The notes below the pieces were generated by a model. It was given only the letters and a program-made list of their open reading frames with translations. It was not told where the DNA came from and made no database searches. A DNA stretch of 64,000 bases from Eustoma russellianum (Eukaryota > Streptophyta > Magnoliopsida > Gentianales > Gentianaceae): the NCBI GenBank assembly GCA_036186865.1, contig AP025054.1, positions 19,694,941 through 19,758,940 on the forward strand. The letters are read 5' to 3'. Both the position numbers and the translations under genes were made by a program. How positions within the stretch are numbered: the first letter of the stretch is position 1; the number at the start of each line of letters is the position of its first letter. Shown here one piece after another: positions 30,691-42,328 of this stretch.

Positions 30691-33600
30691 TGTGGTGCCC
30701 CGCACCCGGCCCCGCCGAAGTCGGTGCACCTGCCGTACTTCACTAAGGAGAGTACTAGGCGTCGTCCATACGCGTCGTGATCCATGATTCTAATGCATGG
30801 ATCTTTGTGCTTTCGCGCAATAAACATGCGAAACCGTGGCAGAATTTAAAACTTCGAATTAAAGCGTCATCATTGGCAGTTAAAGATTACAACCCACATA
30901 AATCGTAGCAGAAAACGACAAGAGTAAATTGTTTCCCATCACAATTACAAAGCATCATCATCATCCCTTAACGCTGGTATGCTCAGTCTACTAACCCTGG
31001 ACATTCTCCAATGCACTCAAGGGTAGGAAACCCTAGGCTCGTCATCAATCCATTCAACTTTGTCTCCTGCCACCTCTGGAGAGAAAGATAGGGTGAGTGA
31101 CGATGTCACCAGCAAGTATACTATAATAGTCATGAGTTAAATGGAAAGTATGAGCAAGAACCGAACCCCAAATAATATTTGGTTTAGAAGCATACCTGTC
31201 CTCCAATCAACATTCGATAAAGATCATCGCTTAATGTGATATGGTCATAACTTTAGGAATTACTAGTTAGAGTAGAATATAACATAAAGAGACTGTGACA
31301 TGCATCGACGTATAACACAATAATCATGATCACTTAGGTTCTACAAGATCATGACAACTTAGTTTAAGTATCACGAGCTGCTACACAATGATTCCATACG
31401 TGTCATGCATGCATATGCACATGTGATGCATCATGGTAAAAAAAATGAGAAAATGACTTTTCATGCTTTTCTTTCAAATCATCATCGTCATAAAACAATA
31501 GAGTGTTCAGATCTATCTTTCCAGATCTGAGGCGGTAACTTCTCCCTTTCGAATCTATTACTCCCAGATTCGGAACGGTAACGTCATCATACTTGCCGTG
31601 TCTATTCTATTCCGGGCCCACACGGTCATCATACTTGCAGGGTCTATTCTATTCCGGGCCCACACGGTCATCATTCATACTCACAGGGTCTATTCTATTC
31701 TGGGCCCGCACGGTCATCATACTCGCAGGGTCTATTCTATTCCGGGCCCGCACGGTCATCATTCATACTGGCCTAGTAAATACTCACACACAGTACCGGT
31801 GGGGAAGCGTTCTTTTAAAAACACAAAAATCATCTTTTTGAAAACGCTTTTCATCTTTCTTTCACGTAAAATCTATGCCATAAATCATGCATATGACGAT
31901 GAATGCAATATATGACATGTAACGTGCAAATGACGGCATAGTGCATAACAAAACGAATGGACACATTCCGTTGACATGCTGGAATTTTCTAGCTTCGTAA
32001 CGTCTACTTCTTCTTAGGAGCTTTCTGCTAAAATGCACGTTTTGGACCCATTTAACTACATGTACTCCTCCGCGACTGTCATAAGTGAACGCCATGCATG
32101 TGTTGCAAACTTATGATATCAATATGGGACTCATTTACTCCTTTTCATAAAACAATGCAATCTGAATTCTGAAACGACCATATTTTACTATAAAATTTAT
32201 TGTGACAAATCCTGTAATCTTTTTCTGGAATTTCCAACTCCCTAACTTAATAAACTCATTGGGCTAGCATCCTGCCAATTTTTAGCCCAAAACCAATTTT
32301 CTAAGGCCTTTTTCCAGATCATGCAAAGTGTGACATAAATTCTGCCTATCCAGCATAATTCAGTTTGACCCGTTTTACTAGGAAATTAATTAAAAATAAA
32401 TCACAACTTATTTTGATAAAATTCCAACTGCCATCTCTCCTTTATTCATGAGGCTAGTGCCATGCCAAACATTAATGGATTTGCATACTCCTAAGGTCCA
32501 TTTTTAGGCTACTAAACACATTACTTGAATTCTGTCCAGTACAACTTTTCCAGTAAGACCAATCTTAGTAGAAAATTCATTAAAAATAAATCGTGGCTCT
32601 TTTTAAGGTGATTCCAACTCTCACACCTAACAAACACATTCAAACTATTAGCATATCAAAAATTAGTGGAATTGAAGGTTCCTAAGGTCCCTTTTCTGGC
32701 TTCACAAAACAGCTAAAATTTCGGTCCAGCTCCAGAATTTTTTTCAGTGATCATATCTTCTTCCTAAATGTCCTTGGCTCACATTTTTTCACTATTACTT
32801 AGCAACAATTTGAGATGACCACACACACCCTTCACCAACAGCCTCAACATTTGGTGCATGCAAGAAAAATGATATACTCAAAAGTATTTTAAGCCTAACA
32901 CACAACAAGATTAAACCTTGTCCCCATTTCCTTGCTGTAATGACATTTTTCATTTAAAACTCACCCAACATCCCTTACCCTTCCACCGTGGCCCCTTTCA
33001 CCATAAAAGAAAGGATCTTTAACATATTCAAGCCTATATTAGAACATAATCATGCATATAACCATCAAAGAACACATCTTTGGAGCAAAGTTCCACTCCT
33101 TCACATTTAAAAGCCTAGGGCCGAAAGTTTTGGCCTTCAACTTACCATTTCAAAACTAAGATTAAATCTTAGGTATTTCTAGCCATTCATGCACACACTT
33201 TCACATTTAAACCATAAGAAGTATAGTGTACTTGCCTTGGGAGTCCTTGGATTTGGCTCGGGTTGGTTGGCACGAGAAGCACTTCCTCTTCTCATTTCCT
33301 ATTGCACACGGCATAGGCTCTTGTTAGCCATCCTTTAGATTATGTGATACTTTTTATAGGGAGGACGAAGGGTCTTACCATTTGCACCTTGGATGGATGG
33401 AAGGAGATCTCCATTTTCTTAAGTGTTCTTCTTGTTTGAAGTTTTAGGAAAACTCTCCCCTAGAGCCGTGACACCTACGGCTTTGTCAAAGAAGGGAATA
33501 TGAATTTCTCTCCTCTTAGTATGTAACTCACTAGGATTTGTGGAGGGATCTTACCTAGATGGCCTTAGAATGGTGTGGTTCTTTGGTCTTCCTTCTTGGT

Positions 33601-34892
33601 TCCTTATTTTCGCTGGTGCAATGAGAGGAGAGGAAGGTGCACGTCTCCTTTAAAATAGCCTTTTAAGGTTTCTTTGTTTGAATGGGTAGAGAAAGACCTT
33701 TCTTGTAACAAGGAAGGAATTAACTCCTTCCCTTGGGTTGTGCAGCCGGCGGTCCTCATGGGGAGAGGGAAAGTCCCTCTTTAAATGACCTTTAACCATC
33801 ATCTCAACCACATTATTTATTTAAGATCCTTTCCTAATCTTGAATGCAAGGGTTTATCTTCCTTGGGCATGATTGGCCGAAGCGCATATATGTATATTCT
33901 AATTGTTTCTTCAATATTACATGTACGTATATGTTTGTATAATTATAATTATCTTTCTTTTATCTTTGTCATTTCAAGGATGTTCTTCATACACAATTCA
34001 TCCCGCGGCACTTTTACACCTCTGACTAGTATACGTACATATATCCCACCTGTATTTTCCTTAATCCTTATCCATACATGTGGAACTCTATATATATATG
34101 TACCCGTATATATGCACGCACGCCCATATACTTTCATAGATTTAACCATATGGATATATATTTATATATGACATGCTTTCCGAAGATTATTTTATTGTCC
34201 TACATATACTTCTAGACCCGTGTATATCAATGCGTATACCCTCATATTAGTCATAGGCTATTTATTTCCTAGGTCTTGCAATTATTCCTTCGTTATGTTT
34301 GTATCTATGGAACCCATGAATTTTACATACTAACTCTCACTTATGGTGACTCCCATACACCTATTCGTGCTTGTCTATGCACATACATATATTAGTATAT
34401 TTATGTATATATATATCCCCTGCTTACACAAGTGTGTAATGCCACTGATTCCCTGCCGAGTTAGATCTACTAGACCTTTCTAGATTTATAAAATTGATGG
34501 CCAAGGTTCCTTGGGTCTTATCTCCAGACGATATTTATATTGGGGATGGAAGAAGAGGGTTCTCGATTTTGTTAAGGCTTACTTGGACTCATCTTCTGGA
34601 GTTGATAATCGAGCTTATTCTTAGGGTTTCCTTGCCTATTTCCCCTATGGCCCATCCTGTGATGAGTACATATTTCTGGGTGTATGCCCATATCATTTGT
34701 GTATGGGCATGTTATATGCTTCGAATCCTCTTTTAAAGCTACCCAATTTACCTCCTTCCATTAGTTCTCAATTCCTTAGGTCGTCACTGGATACTTATAT
34801 GTAGGTTTTGGTCAGCCCTCTTGCTTCAGGTTTGTACTTAGGGTAGGCTAATCACCTTTCCTCCTTATGATAGTTTGTAGCAGGGTACAACA
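30691..34892 (-). repeat. Left (3') LTR of the nested element, 4202 bp
   Basis: Plus-strand TGTGGTGCCCC to GTACAACA. It contains a 42-bp minisatellite at 31601-31774 and AT-rich sequence with many TATATA runs at 33890-34420. No coding sequence is supported inside; short frames (for example 33785-34171) occur in both LTRs only because the LTRs are alike. Confidence 0.92.
31601..31774. repeat. 42-bp minisatellite in left LTR, 4 copies
   Basis: Units start TCTATTCTATTC and carry GGGCCC[A/G]CACGGTCATCAT. Starts at 31601, 31643, 31689 and 31731; the second unit is 46 bp because of an extra TTCA. Confidence 0.85.
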
Positions 34893-34910
34893 GTCTCCCC
34901 CCCTTAAAAT
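34893..34910 (-). other. Polypurine tract of the nested element
   Basis: Minus sense TTTTAAGGGGGGGAGAC directly before the 3' LTR. Just upstream, TTTCGAGGACGAAACT resembles the end of gypsy pol, a possible remnant of a lost pol gene. Confidence 0.75.
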
Positions 34911-35075
34911 AAGTTTCGTCCTCGAAACTGGAGAATGTGTGCCTAAGTTTCCATGTGACCCTTTGGTCCAGTAACCATTCTTAATTATCACTCTATCTAT
35001 CTGGAGATAGTCTTTTCTCGTGGTTCCTATGATGCTCACCTTTTCTTTAGGAAAAATAAACAAGGCATAAGTGCG

Positions 35076-35819
35076 TTAGTTTGGAATTTCGTTGTACCTG
35101 TTAGTAATTTGGGTGCCTCGGGGTCTCGCTCTTCGATTATCGTCTCTGGTCCCCCTATGCGTGGCTCCACGTGGGTGCCGCGGCCACCTTTCACATGCCC
35201 TCCTCATTTGTCTTTTCAGCCTCCTTCGTATTTTCATCATCCGAATGTCGCGCTCCACCTCATAACATCCTTTTACCAGATCATCAAACGTGTTTGGGTG
35301 TGCTTTGTCCAATCCTTCTTTGGTTCGGGGGTTCAGACCTCGCATGAACCTCGTTATCTTCCACTGTTCATCCTCCATAATCAAGGGTACGTACCGCCCT
35401 AATGTGGTGAATTGGCGGACATACTCTAAAACTGGGGTGTCCGGTCCTTGCCTTAGTGCATCAAATTCTTCCATTCTTTCAACCACTAGTTCCCTAGAGA
35501 GGTAAACTCCACAGAATTCTTCTAAAACTCTGGCCCAAGCTATAGGTCGAGGTAGTGATTGGACCCTTTCTCTCCACCATTGACTGGCTTTGCCGTTCAA
35601 GAAGGGGCGGATAATCAGGGCCCTCATTTCATCGGGTACTCGAGCTCGGATAAGCTGGTCCTCTACCTCGTTCAACCAGTTTTCGGCCTCCTCTGGTGTA
35701 GTCTCCCCTCCAAACCTTGGAACCTGTTCTCTTATCATCTTTTGAAAGTAGAATCCCAGACTTCCAGGGGGTGACAACGATGATGTCCCTACGCCCGTTG
35801 GTGGGGTTATCTGCACCAT
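35076..35819 (-). CDS. Gag-like protein of the nested element (247 aa)
   Basis: Uninterrupted frame from MVQITPPTG. Residues about 40-170 form the retrotransposon Gag capsid domain: EEAENWLNEVEDQL (44-56), PFLNGKASQWWRERV (72-86), EEFCGVYLSRE (100-110), VLEYVRQFTTL (130-140) and RFMRGLNPRTKEGL (157-170). The tail (residues 195-240) is rich in Arg and Lys and may bind RNA; no CCHC knuckle is present. Gag builds the particle; pol functions must come from another element. It lies about 440 bases from the PBS and 180 bases from the polypurine tract. The absence of stops in an element without pol suggests recent activity or selection. Confidence 0.88.
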   Translation of the reverse strand: MVQITPPTGVGTSSLSPPGSLGFYFQKMIREQVPRFGGETTPEEAENWLNEVEDQLIRARVPDEMRALIIRPFLNGKASQWWRERVQSLPRPIAWARVLEEFCGVYLSRELVVERMEEFDALRQGPDTPVLEYVRQFTTLGRYVPLIMEDEQWKITRFMRGLNPRTKEGLDKAHPNTFDDLVKGCYEVERDIRMMKIRRRLKRQMRRACERWPRHPRGATHRGTRDDNRRARPRGTQITNRYNEIPN

Positions 35820-36257
35820 GTAACGTCCGTTTACTCGAAGTCATACTAATAAGGAACTCCTACTTAATTGGTACGTAATTAAAGTCAGGTGTTATATAAC
35901 AAATTGGATATAAGTTGGTTTCCATTGGAATGATCCTATATTAAGGCCCAGCTCTGGCTGGTCTCCCTCTAGGTCGCACCATCTGCACCACGCAGTGCCT
36001 ACTTTATTTAGTACAGAAGCGTCACGACCGGTAATCAAAATGTAACTAATCATATCGGGAGAACATATGCATACATACGTTACTTTTAGGATAGGTCATT
36101 AGGTGGGACCTACTACTGGGCCGTGCCCTACTTGGTTGGTCAAAGTCGTTCCGTTCTAAGGTCAACTCTCATCTAAGATCAATTCTTAGGTCTAAGATCA
36201 AACTTAGTTGACTACAATCATAACTTAGTTCTACATTCTGCCCAGATCTGGAGCCTT
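35820..36257 (-). other. Leader of the nested element
   Basis: About 440 bases between PBS and gag, no gene seen. A small overlapping frame (to 35844) is a shadow of gag. Confidence 0.7.
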
Positions 36258-36270
36258 AGCTCTGATACCA
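36258..36270 (-). other. PBS of the nested element
   Basis: Minus sense TGGTATCAGAGCT, 2 nt from the LTR end; initiator-tRNA-Met type. Confidence 0.9.
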
Positions 36271-36272
36271 TC

Positions 36273-39200
36273 TGTGGCGCCCAGCACCCCAGCCCCGCCG
36301 AAGTCGGTGCACCCGCCGTACTTCACTAAGGAGAGTACTAGGCGTCATCCATACGCGTCGTGATCCATGATTCTAATGCATGGATCTTTGTGCTTTCGCG
36401 CAATAAACATGCGAAACCGTGGCAGAATTTAAAACTTCGAACTAAAGCGTCATCATAGGTAGTTAAAGATTACAACCCACATAAATCGTAGCAGAGTAAA
36501 TTGTTTCCCATCACAATTACAAAGCATCATCATCATCCCTTAACGCTGGTATGCTCGGTCTACTAACCCTGGACATCCTCCAATGCACTCACGGGTAGGG
36601 AACCCTAGGCTCATCATCAATCCATTCAACTTTGTCTTCTGCAACCTCTGGAGAGAAAAATAGGATGAGTGACGATGTCACCAGCAAGTATACTATAATA
36701 GTCATGAGTTAAATGGAAAGTATGAGCAAGAACCGAACCCCAAATAATATTTGGTTTAGAAGCATACCTGTCCTCCAATCAACATTCGATAAAGATCATC
36801 GCTTAATGTGATACGGTCATAACTTTAGGAATTACTAGTTAGAGTAGAATATAACATAAAGAGACTGTGACATGCATGGACGTATAACACAATAATCATC
36901 ATCACTTAGGTTCTACAAGATCATGACAACTTAGTTTAAGTATCACGAGCTGCTACACAATGATTCCATACGTGTCATGCATGCATATGCACATGTGATG
37001 CATCATGGTAAAAAAATGAGAAAATGACTTTTCATGCTTTTCTTTCAAATCATCATCGTCATAAAACAATAGAGTGTTCATATCTATCTTCCCGGATCTG
37101 AGACGGTAACTTCTCCCCTTCGAATCTATTACTCCCGGATTCGGAACGGTAACGTCATCATACTTGCCGGGTCTATTCTATTCCGGACCCGCACGGTCAT
37201 CATACTTGCAGGGTCTATTCTATTCCGGGCCTGCACGGTCATCATTCATACTCGCAGCGTCTATTCTATTCCGGGCCCACACGGTCATCATACTCACAGG
37301 GTCTATTCTATTCCGGGCCCGCACGGTCATCATACTCGCAGGGTCTATTCTATTCCGGGCCCGCACGGTCATCATACTCGCAGGGTCTATTCTATTCCGG
37401 GCCCGTACGGTCATCTTTCATACTGGCCAGTTCATACTCACACACGGTACCGGTGGTGAAGCGTTCTTTTAAAAACACAAAAATCATCTTTTTGAAAACG
37501 GTTTTCATCTTTCTTTCATGTAAAATCCATGCCATAAATCATGCATGTGACGACGAATGCAATATATGACATGTAACGTGCAAATGACGGCATAGTGCAT
37601 AACAAAACGAATGGACACATTCCGTTGACATGCTGGAATTTTCCAGCTTCGTAACGTCTACTTCTTCTTAGGAGCTTTCTGCTAAAATGCACGTTTTGGA
37701 CCTATTTAACCACATGTACTCCTTCACGACTGTCATAAGTGAACGCCATGCATGTGTTGCGAACTTACGATATCAATATGGGACTCATTTACTCCTTTTC
37801 ATAAAACAATGCAATCTGAATTCTGAAACAACCATATTTTACTATAAAATTTATTGTGACAAATCCTTTAATCTTTTTCTGGAATTTCCAACTCCCTAAC
37901 TTAATAAACTCATTGGGCTAGCATCCTGCCAATTTTTAGCCCAAAACCAATTTTCTAAGGCCTTTTTCCAGATCATGCAAAGTGTGACATAAATTCTGCC
38001 TATCCAGCATAATTCAGTTTGACCCATTTTACTAGGAAATTAATTAAAAATAAACCACAACTTGTTTTGATAAAATTCTAACTGCCATCTCTCCTTTATT
38101 CATGAGGCTAGTACCATGCCGAAAATTAATGGATTTGCATACTCCTAAGGTCCATTTTTAGGCTACTAAACACATTACTTGAATTCTGTCCAGTACAACT
38201 TTTCCAGTAAGACCAATCTTAGTAGAAAATTCATTAAAAATAAACCGTGGCTCTTTTTAAGGTGATTCCAACTCTCACACCTAACAAACACATTAAAACT
38301 ATTAGCATATGAAAAATCGGTGGAATTGAAGGTTCCTAAGGTCCCTTTTCTGGCTTCACAAAACAGCTAAAATTTTGGTCCAGCTCCAGAATTTTTTTCA
38401 GTGATCATATCTTCTTCCTAAATGTCCTTGGCTCACATTTTTGTCACTATTACTTAGCAACAATTTGAGATGAACACACACACCCTTCACCAACAGCCTC
38501 AACATTTCGTGCATGCAAGAAAAATGATATACTCAAGAGTATTTTAAGCCTAACACACAACAAGATTAAACCTTGTCCCCATTTCCTTGCTATAATGACA
38601 TTTTTCATTTAAAACTCACCCAACATCCCTTACCCTTCCACCGTGGCCCCTTTCAGCATAAAAGAAAGGATCTTTAACACATTCAAGCCTAGATTAGAAC
38701 ATAATCATGCATATAACCATCAAAGAACACATCTTTGGAGCAAAGTTCCACTCCTTCACATTTAAAAGCCTAGGGCCGAAAGTTTTGGCCTTCAACTTAC
38801 CATTTCACAACTAAGATTAAATCTTAGGAATTTCTAGCCATTAATGCACACACTTTCATATTTAAACCATAAGAATTATAGTGTACTTGCCTTGGGAGTC
38901 CTTGGATTTGGCTTGGGTTGGTTGGCACGAGAAGCACTTCCTCTTCTCTTTTCCTATTGCACACGGCATAGGCTCTTGTTAGCCATCCTTTAGATTATGT
39001 GATACTTTTTATAGGGAGGAGGAAGGGTCTTACCATTTGCACCTTGGATGGACGGAAGGAGATCTCCATTTTCTTCAGTGTTCTTCTTGTTTGAAGTTTT
39101 AGGAAAACTCTTCCCCTAGAGCCGTGACACCTACGGCTTTGTCAAAGAAGGGAATATGAATTTATCTCCTCTTAGTATGTAACTCACTAGGATTTGTGAA

Positions 39201-40548
39201 GGGATCTTACCTAGATGGCCTTGGAATGGTGTGGTTCTTTGGTCTTCCTTCTTGGTTCCTTATTTTCGCTGGTGCAATGAGAGGAGAGGAAGGTGCTCCT
39301 CTCCTTTGAAATAGCCTTTTAAGGTTTCTTTGTTTGAATGGGTAGAGAAAGACCTTTCTTGTAACAAGGAAGGAATTAACTCCTTCCCTTGGGTTGTGCA
39401 GCCGGCGGTCCTCATGGGGAGAGGGAAAGTCCCTCTTTAAATGACCTTTAACCATCATCTCAACCACATTATTTATTTAAGATCCTTTCCTAATCTTGAA
39501 TGCAAGGGTTTATCTTCCTTGGGCATGATTGGCCGAAGCGCATATATGTATATTCTAATTGTTTCTTCAATATTACATGTACTTATATGTTTGTATAATT
39601 ATAATTATCTTTCTTTTATCTTTGTCATTTCAAGGATGTTCTTCATACACAATTCATCCCGCGGCACTTTTACACCTCTGACTAGTATACGTACATATAT
39701 CCCACATGTATTTTCCTTAATCCTTATCCATACATGTGGAACTGTATATATATATGTACCCGTATATATGCACGCACGCCCATATACTTTCATAGATTTA
39801 ACCATATGGATATATATTTATATATGACATGCTTTCCGAAGATTATTTTATTGTCCTACATATACTTCTAGACCCGTGAATATCAATGCGTATACCCTCA
39901 TATTAGTCATAGGCTATTTATTCCCTAGGTCTTGCAATTATTCCTTCGCTATGTTTGTATCTATGGAACCCATGAATTTTACATACTAACTCTCACTTAT
40001 GGTGACTCCCATACACCTATTCGTGCTTGTCTATGCACATACATATATTAGTATATTTATGTATATATATATCCCCTGCTTACACAAGTGTGTAATGCCA
40101 CTGATTCCCTGCCGAGTTAGATCTACTAAACATTTCTAGATTTATAAAATTGATGGCCAAGGTTCCTTGGGTCTTATCTCCAGACGATATTTATATTGGG
40201 GATGGTAGAAGAGGGTTCTCTTTTTTGTTAAGGCTTACTTGGACTCATCTTCTGGAGTTGATAATCGAGCTTATTCTTAGGGTTTCCTTGCCTATTTCCC
40301 CTATGGCCCATCCTGTGATGAGTACATATTTCTGGGTGTATGCCCATATCATTTGCGTATGGGCATGTTATATGCTTCGAATCCTCTTTTAAAGCTACCC
40401 AATTTACCTCCTTCCATTAGTTCTCAATTCCTCAGGTCGTCACTGGATACTTATATGTAGGTTTTGGTCAGCCCTCTTGCTTCAGGTTTGTACTTAGGGT
40501 AGGCTAATCACCTTTCCTCCTTATGTTAGTTTGTAGCGGGGTACAACA
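36273..40548 (-). repeat. Right (5') LTR of the nested element, 4276 bp
   Basis: Plus-strand TGTGGCGCCC to GTACAACA, collinear with 30691-34892. The length difference is mostly two extra minisatellite units. As the 5' LTR of a minus-strand element it would hold the promoter; no single TATA box stands out among the many TATA runs. Confidence 0.92.
37172..37430. repeat. 42-bp minisatellite in right LTR, 6 copies
   Basis: Starts at 37172, 37214, 37260, 37302, 37344 and 37386; again the second unit is 46 bp. Two more units than in the left LTR. Confidence 0.85.
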
Positions 40549-41246
40549 TTTTAAGTGCAAAGGATCAAAGTTGACTAAAGATTGCCCACGGCAATGCCTA
40601 GCTCTTCTTTGGTTCAGCCTCTAACATCATTTTGGTTTCATCACTTCTTTGAATCCTAGTTGAGTTGTTCAAGTTAGTGTCAGTCTCAATTGAATCTATT
40701 TTGGTGTGACTTGGTACAAATTGTGTGCAAAGCAAGACTGTTTTGATGTTCTCTGTTTTTACCACTTCTGGAATTGTTTGGACTTGTTTTTCATACTCTT
40801 TTAAGGTTCTTTAAGTGATGGACAGACCTGGTTTGGTTCACGCAAGAGTTGAGGAGCATTTGTACTTGTTTGGTGCAAATTGAGTACACATTGTGATTTG
40901 TTTGTGTGCTCAGTTTCCCCCATATTTTGGACTGTTTGGACAACGTTTTGACATAATTTGGAAGTGATATAAGTAATATACTGACTTGCTTTGGTACAGC
41001 AAGCTGATCAAAATAGTTTGGAAAAGTTTGAAGCAAAAATGTGCAAAACAGATTGTGTTGAAGAAAGATTGGCATACACCTCTCATTTATAGCCCTCTTT
41101 GGTTGTTCTTAGTCCCAGATTGATCAAGGAACAAAGTTGAGTGAGTGAGGAAAAGAGAGGAAGTGAGATCACCAACATTTTCAAACTCGTATAGATTTTG
41201 TTTACTAACCATTTCTTGCACAAGTTGTTTGTTTTGAAGGTTCACA
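40549..41246 (+). other. Leader of array unit 4, second part
   Basis: Continues the family B leader after the nested insertion, starting TTTTAAGTGCAAAGG. It contains the hairpin at 40582-40594 and the acceptor-like tract before ORF1. Confidence 0.8.
40582..40594 (+). promoter_or_regulatory. Leader hairpin, unit 4
   Basis: TTGCCCACGGCAA, stem intact. Confidence 0.5.
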
Positions 41247-41842
41247 ATGTGGAGTAACATTCATCCAATCACACAAAGAATGCAAAAACGTTCTGACGAA
41301 AAGTACCACCTATTGAAAGAATGTGAATCAATTTTACTTGCGTTTCAAGATGAAGAAACTGAAAATTTGAATGAATCTAACCCTACTTCTAATGAACTGA
41401 ACGTCAATGACAATAATGAAGTAATTGAGCTTGATTTGCATCTAACCAATCCTGATTTAAATGAATTAGATATTATTACTCCTACCTTTTGTGATGAGTT
41501 AGAATGCATTGCTAATGTTAAGCATCAATAGATGCCATACAAACTGATTTATCTCATGAATTGACATGTTTCACTGATTCATTGTATACTAATCTATATG
41601 CCATATACAATGATTTGAGTGATGACTTAACTGAGCTTAAGAATTATAACTTACAAAAGAATGAAAGGCCTGTTTTCAGCAATTCCTTATTCAAATCCGA
41701 CGAACATGATTCCACGTTATTTGAAACACCTGAAGTACATTCAAATAGCATTGTATATGACAATCTTATGTTCATTCTTGAGTATGAAACTGATTTGTAT
41801 GAAAAAGAGGAGTTTATCACACTTGGTACCCGACCTATTTAA
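41247..41842 (+). pseudogene. ORF1 of array unit 4, frameshifted
   Basis: Reads as ORF1 for 94 codons to a TAG at 41529-41531, caused by loss of one base where other units have CATGAAATAGAT. The original frame is open again from 41561 to 41842. An in-frame 24-nt (8-codon) deletion removes SSEIGSTL between two CTT triplets near 41637. It is the only array copy whose ORF1 is broken. Confidence 0.75.
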
Positions 41843-41892
41843 AGGAATCAAAGCTTCAAGGTATACTTCTCACAACTCCAAACACGCCATTT

Positions 41893-42255
41893 TTGTCACT
41901 ACATCATGATACATCATATAACACTCATGTGCTGAACTTGTGTGAGGATCAAAAGCGTGATAACAATGAGCTTTTATTGGTTATACATCCTAAAGACACT
42001 AGAAGGATACCTCTGTTGAACACCTCTTGTCATGCGTCTCCTATAAGATTTGATGATGCGTATTATGAACTAAAATTTGAAAATCATATCCTAATGCATC
42101 CAAAATATGTGAGGAAGAGGACTTACTTATTGTGGATGCATGATCAAATCAGCTTTTGTGAGTTGCTAAGTGCATGTTTTGTCATTGCATTACTCATTCA
42201 CCCTAAACATCTGAGGATGAAAGTTGCATACATGTGTGTCTCGTATCCTTGTTGA
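41893..42255 (+). CDS. ORF2 of array unit 4 (120 aa, uncertain)
   Basis: The longest intact array copy of this frame: CEDQKRDNNELLLVIHPKD, RFDDAYYELKFENHILMHPK, YLLWMHDQISFCELLSACFVIALLIHPKHLR. The FVIALLI stretch is hydrophobic but short for a membrane segment. It matches the 140-aa frame at 8399. It may be translated on its own, by frameshifting from ORF1, or not at all; no domain is recognised. Confidence 0.35.
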   Translation: MSLHHDTSYNTHVLNLCEDQKRDNNELLLVIHPKDTRRIPLLNTSCHASPIRFDDAYYELKFENHILMHPKYVRKRTYLLWMHDQISFCELLSACFVIALLIHPKHLRMKVAYMCVSYPC

Positions 42256-42328
42256 ATTGTTGAGGATCTTTTTCCCTCATGGCATACATGCTAAGATCCG
42301 GGACGAATCTTTTCTAAGAAGGGGGGAA

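Larger units (their letters stand above)
30691..40548 (-). mobile_element. Nested gag-only LTR retrotransposon with giant LTRs (TR-GAG-like)
   Basis: 9858 bases inserted in the unit 4 leader with a TTTTA duplication (30686-30690 and 40549-40553). Two direct LTRs of 4202 and 4276 bp flank an internal region of only 1380 bp with PBS, gag and polypurine tract in minus orientation. No protease, RT, RNase H or integrase is present. LTR ends are TGTTGTACC...CACCACA in element sense. The architecture matches what has been called TR-GAG or large retrotransposon derivatives in plants. The two LTRs are very similar by eye apart from repeat-number differences, suggesting a fairly recent insertion. Confidence 0.92.

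Noticed and set aside
31593..31915. Repetitive peptides (SILFRA, TVIILAG repeats) in the nested LTRs
   Set aside because: They are translations of the 42-bp minisatellite, whose length is a multiple of three; the 46-bp unit breaks the frame.
33785..34736. Frames of 66-128 aa in the giant LTRs (repeated at 39441-40392)
   Set aside because: They appear twice only because the two LTRs are copies; composition follows TATATA-rich sequence and no start context or domain supports them.
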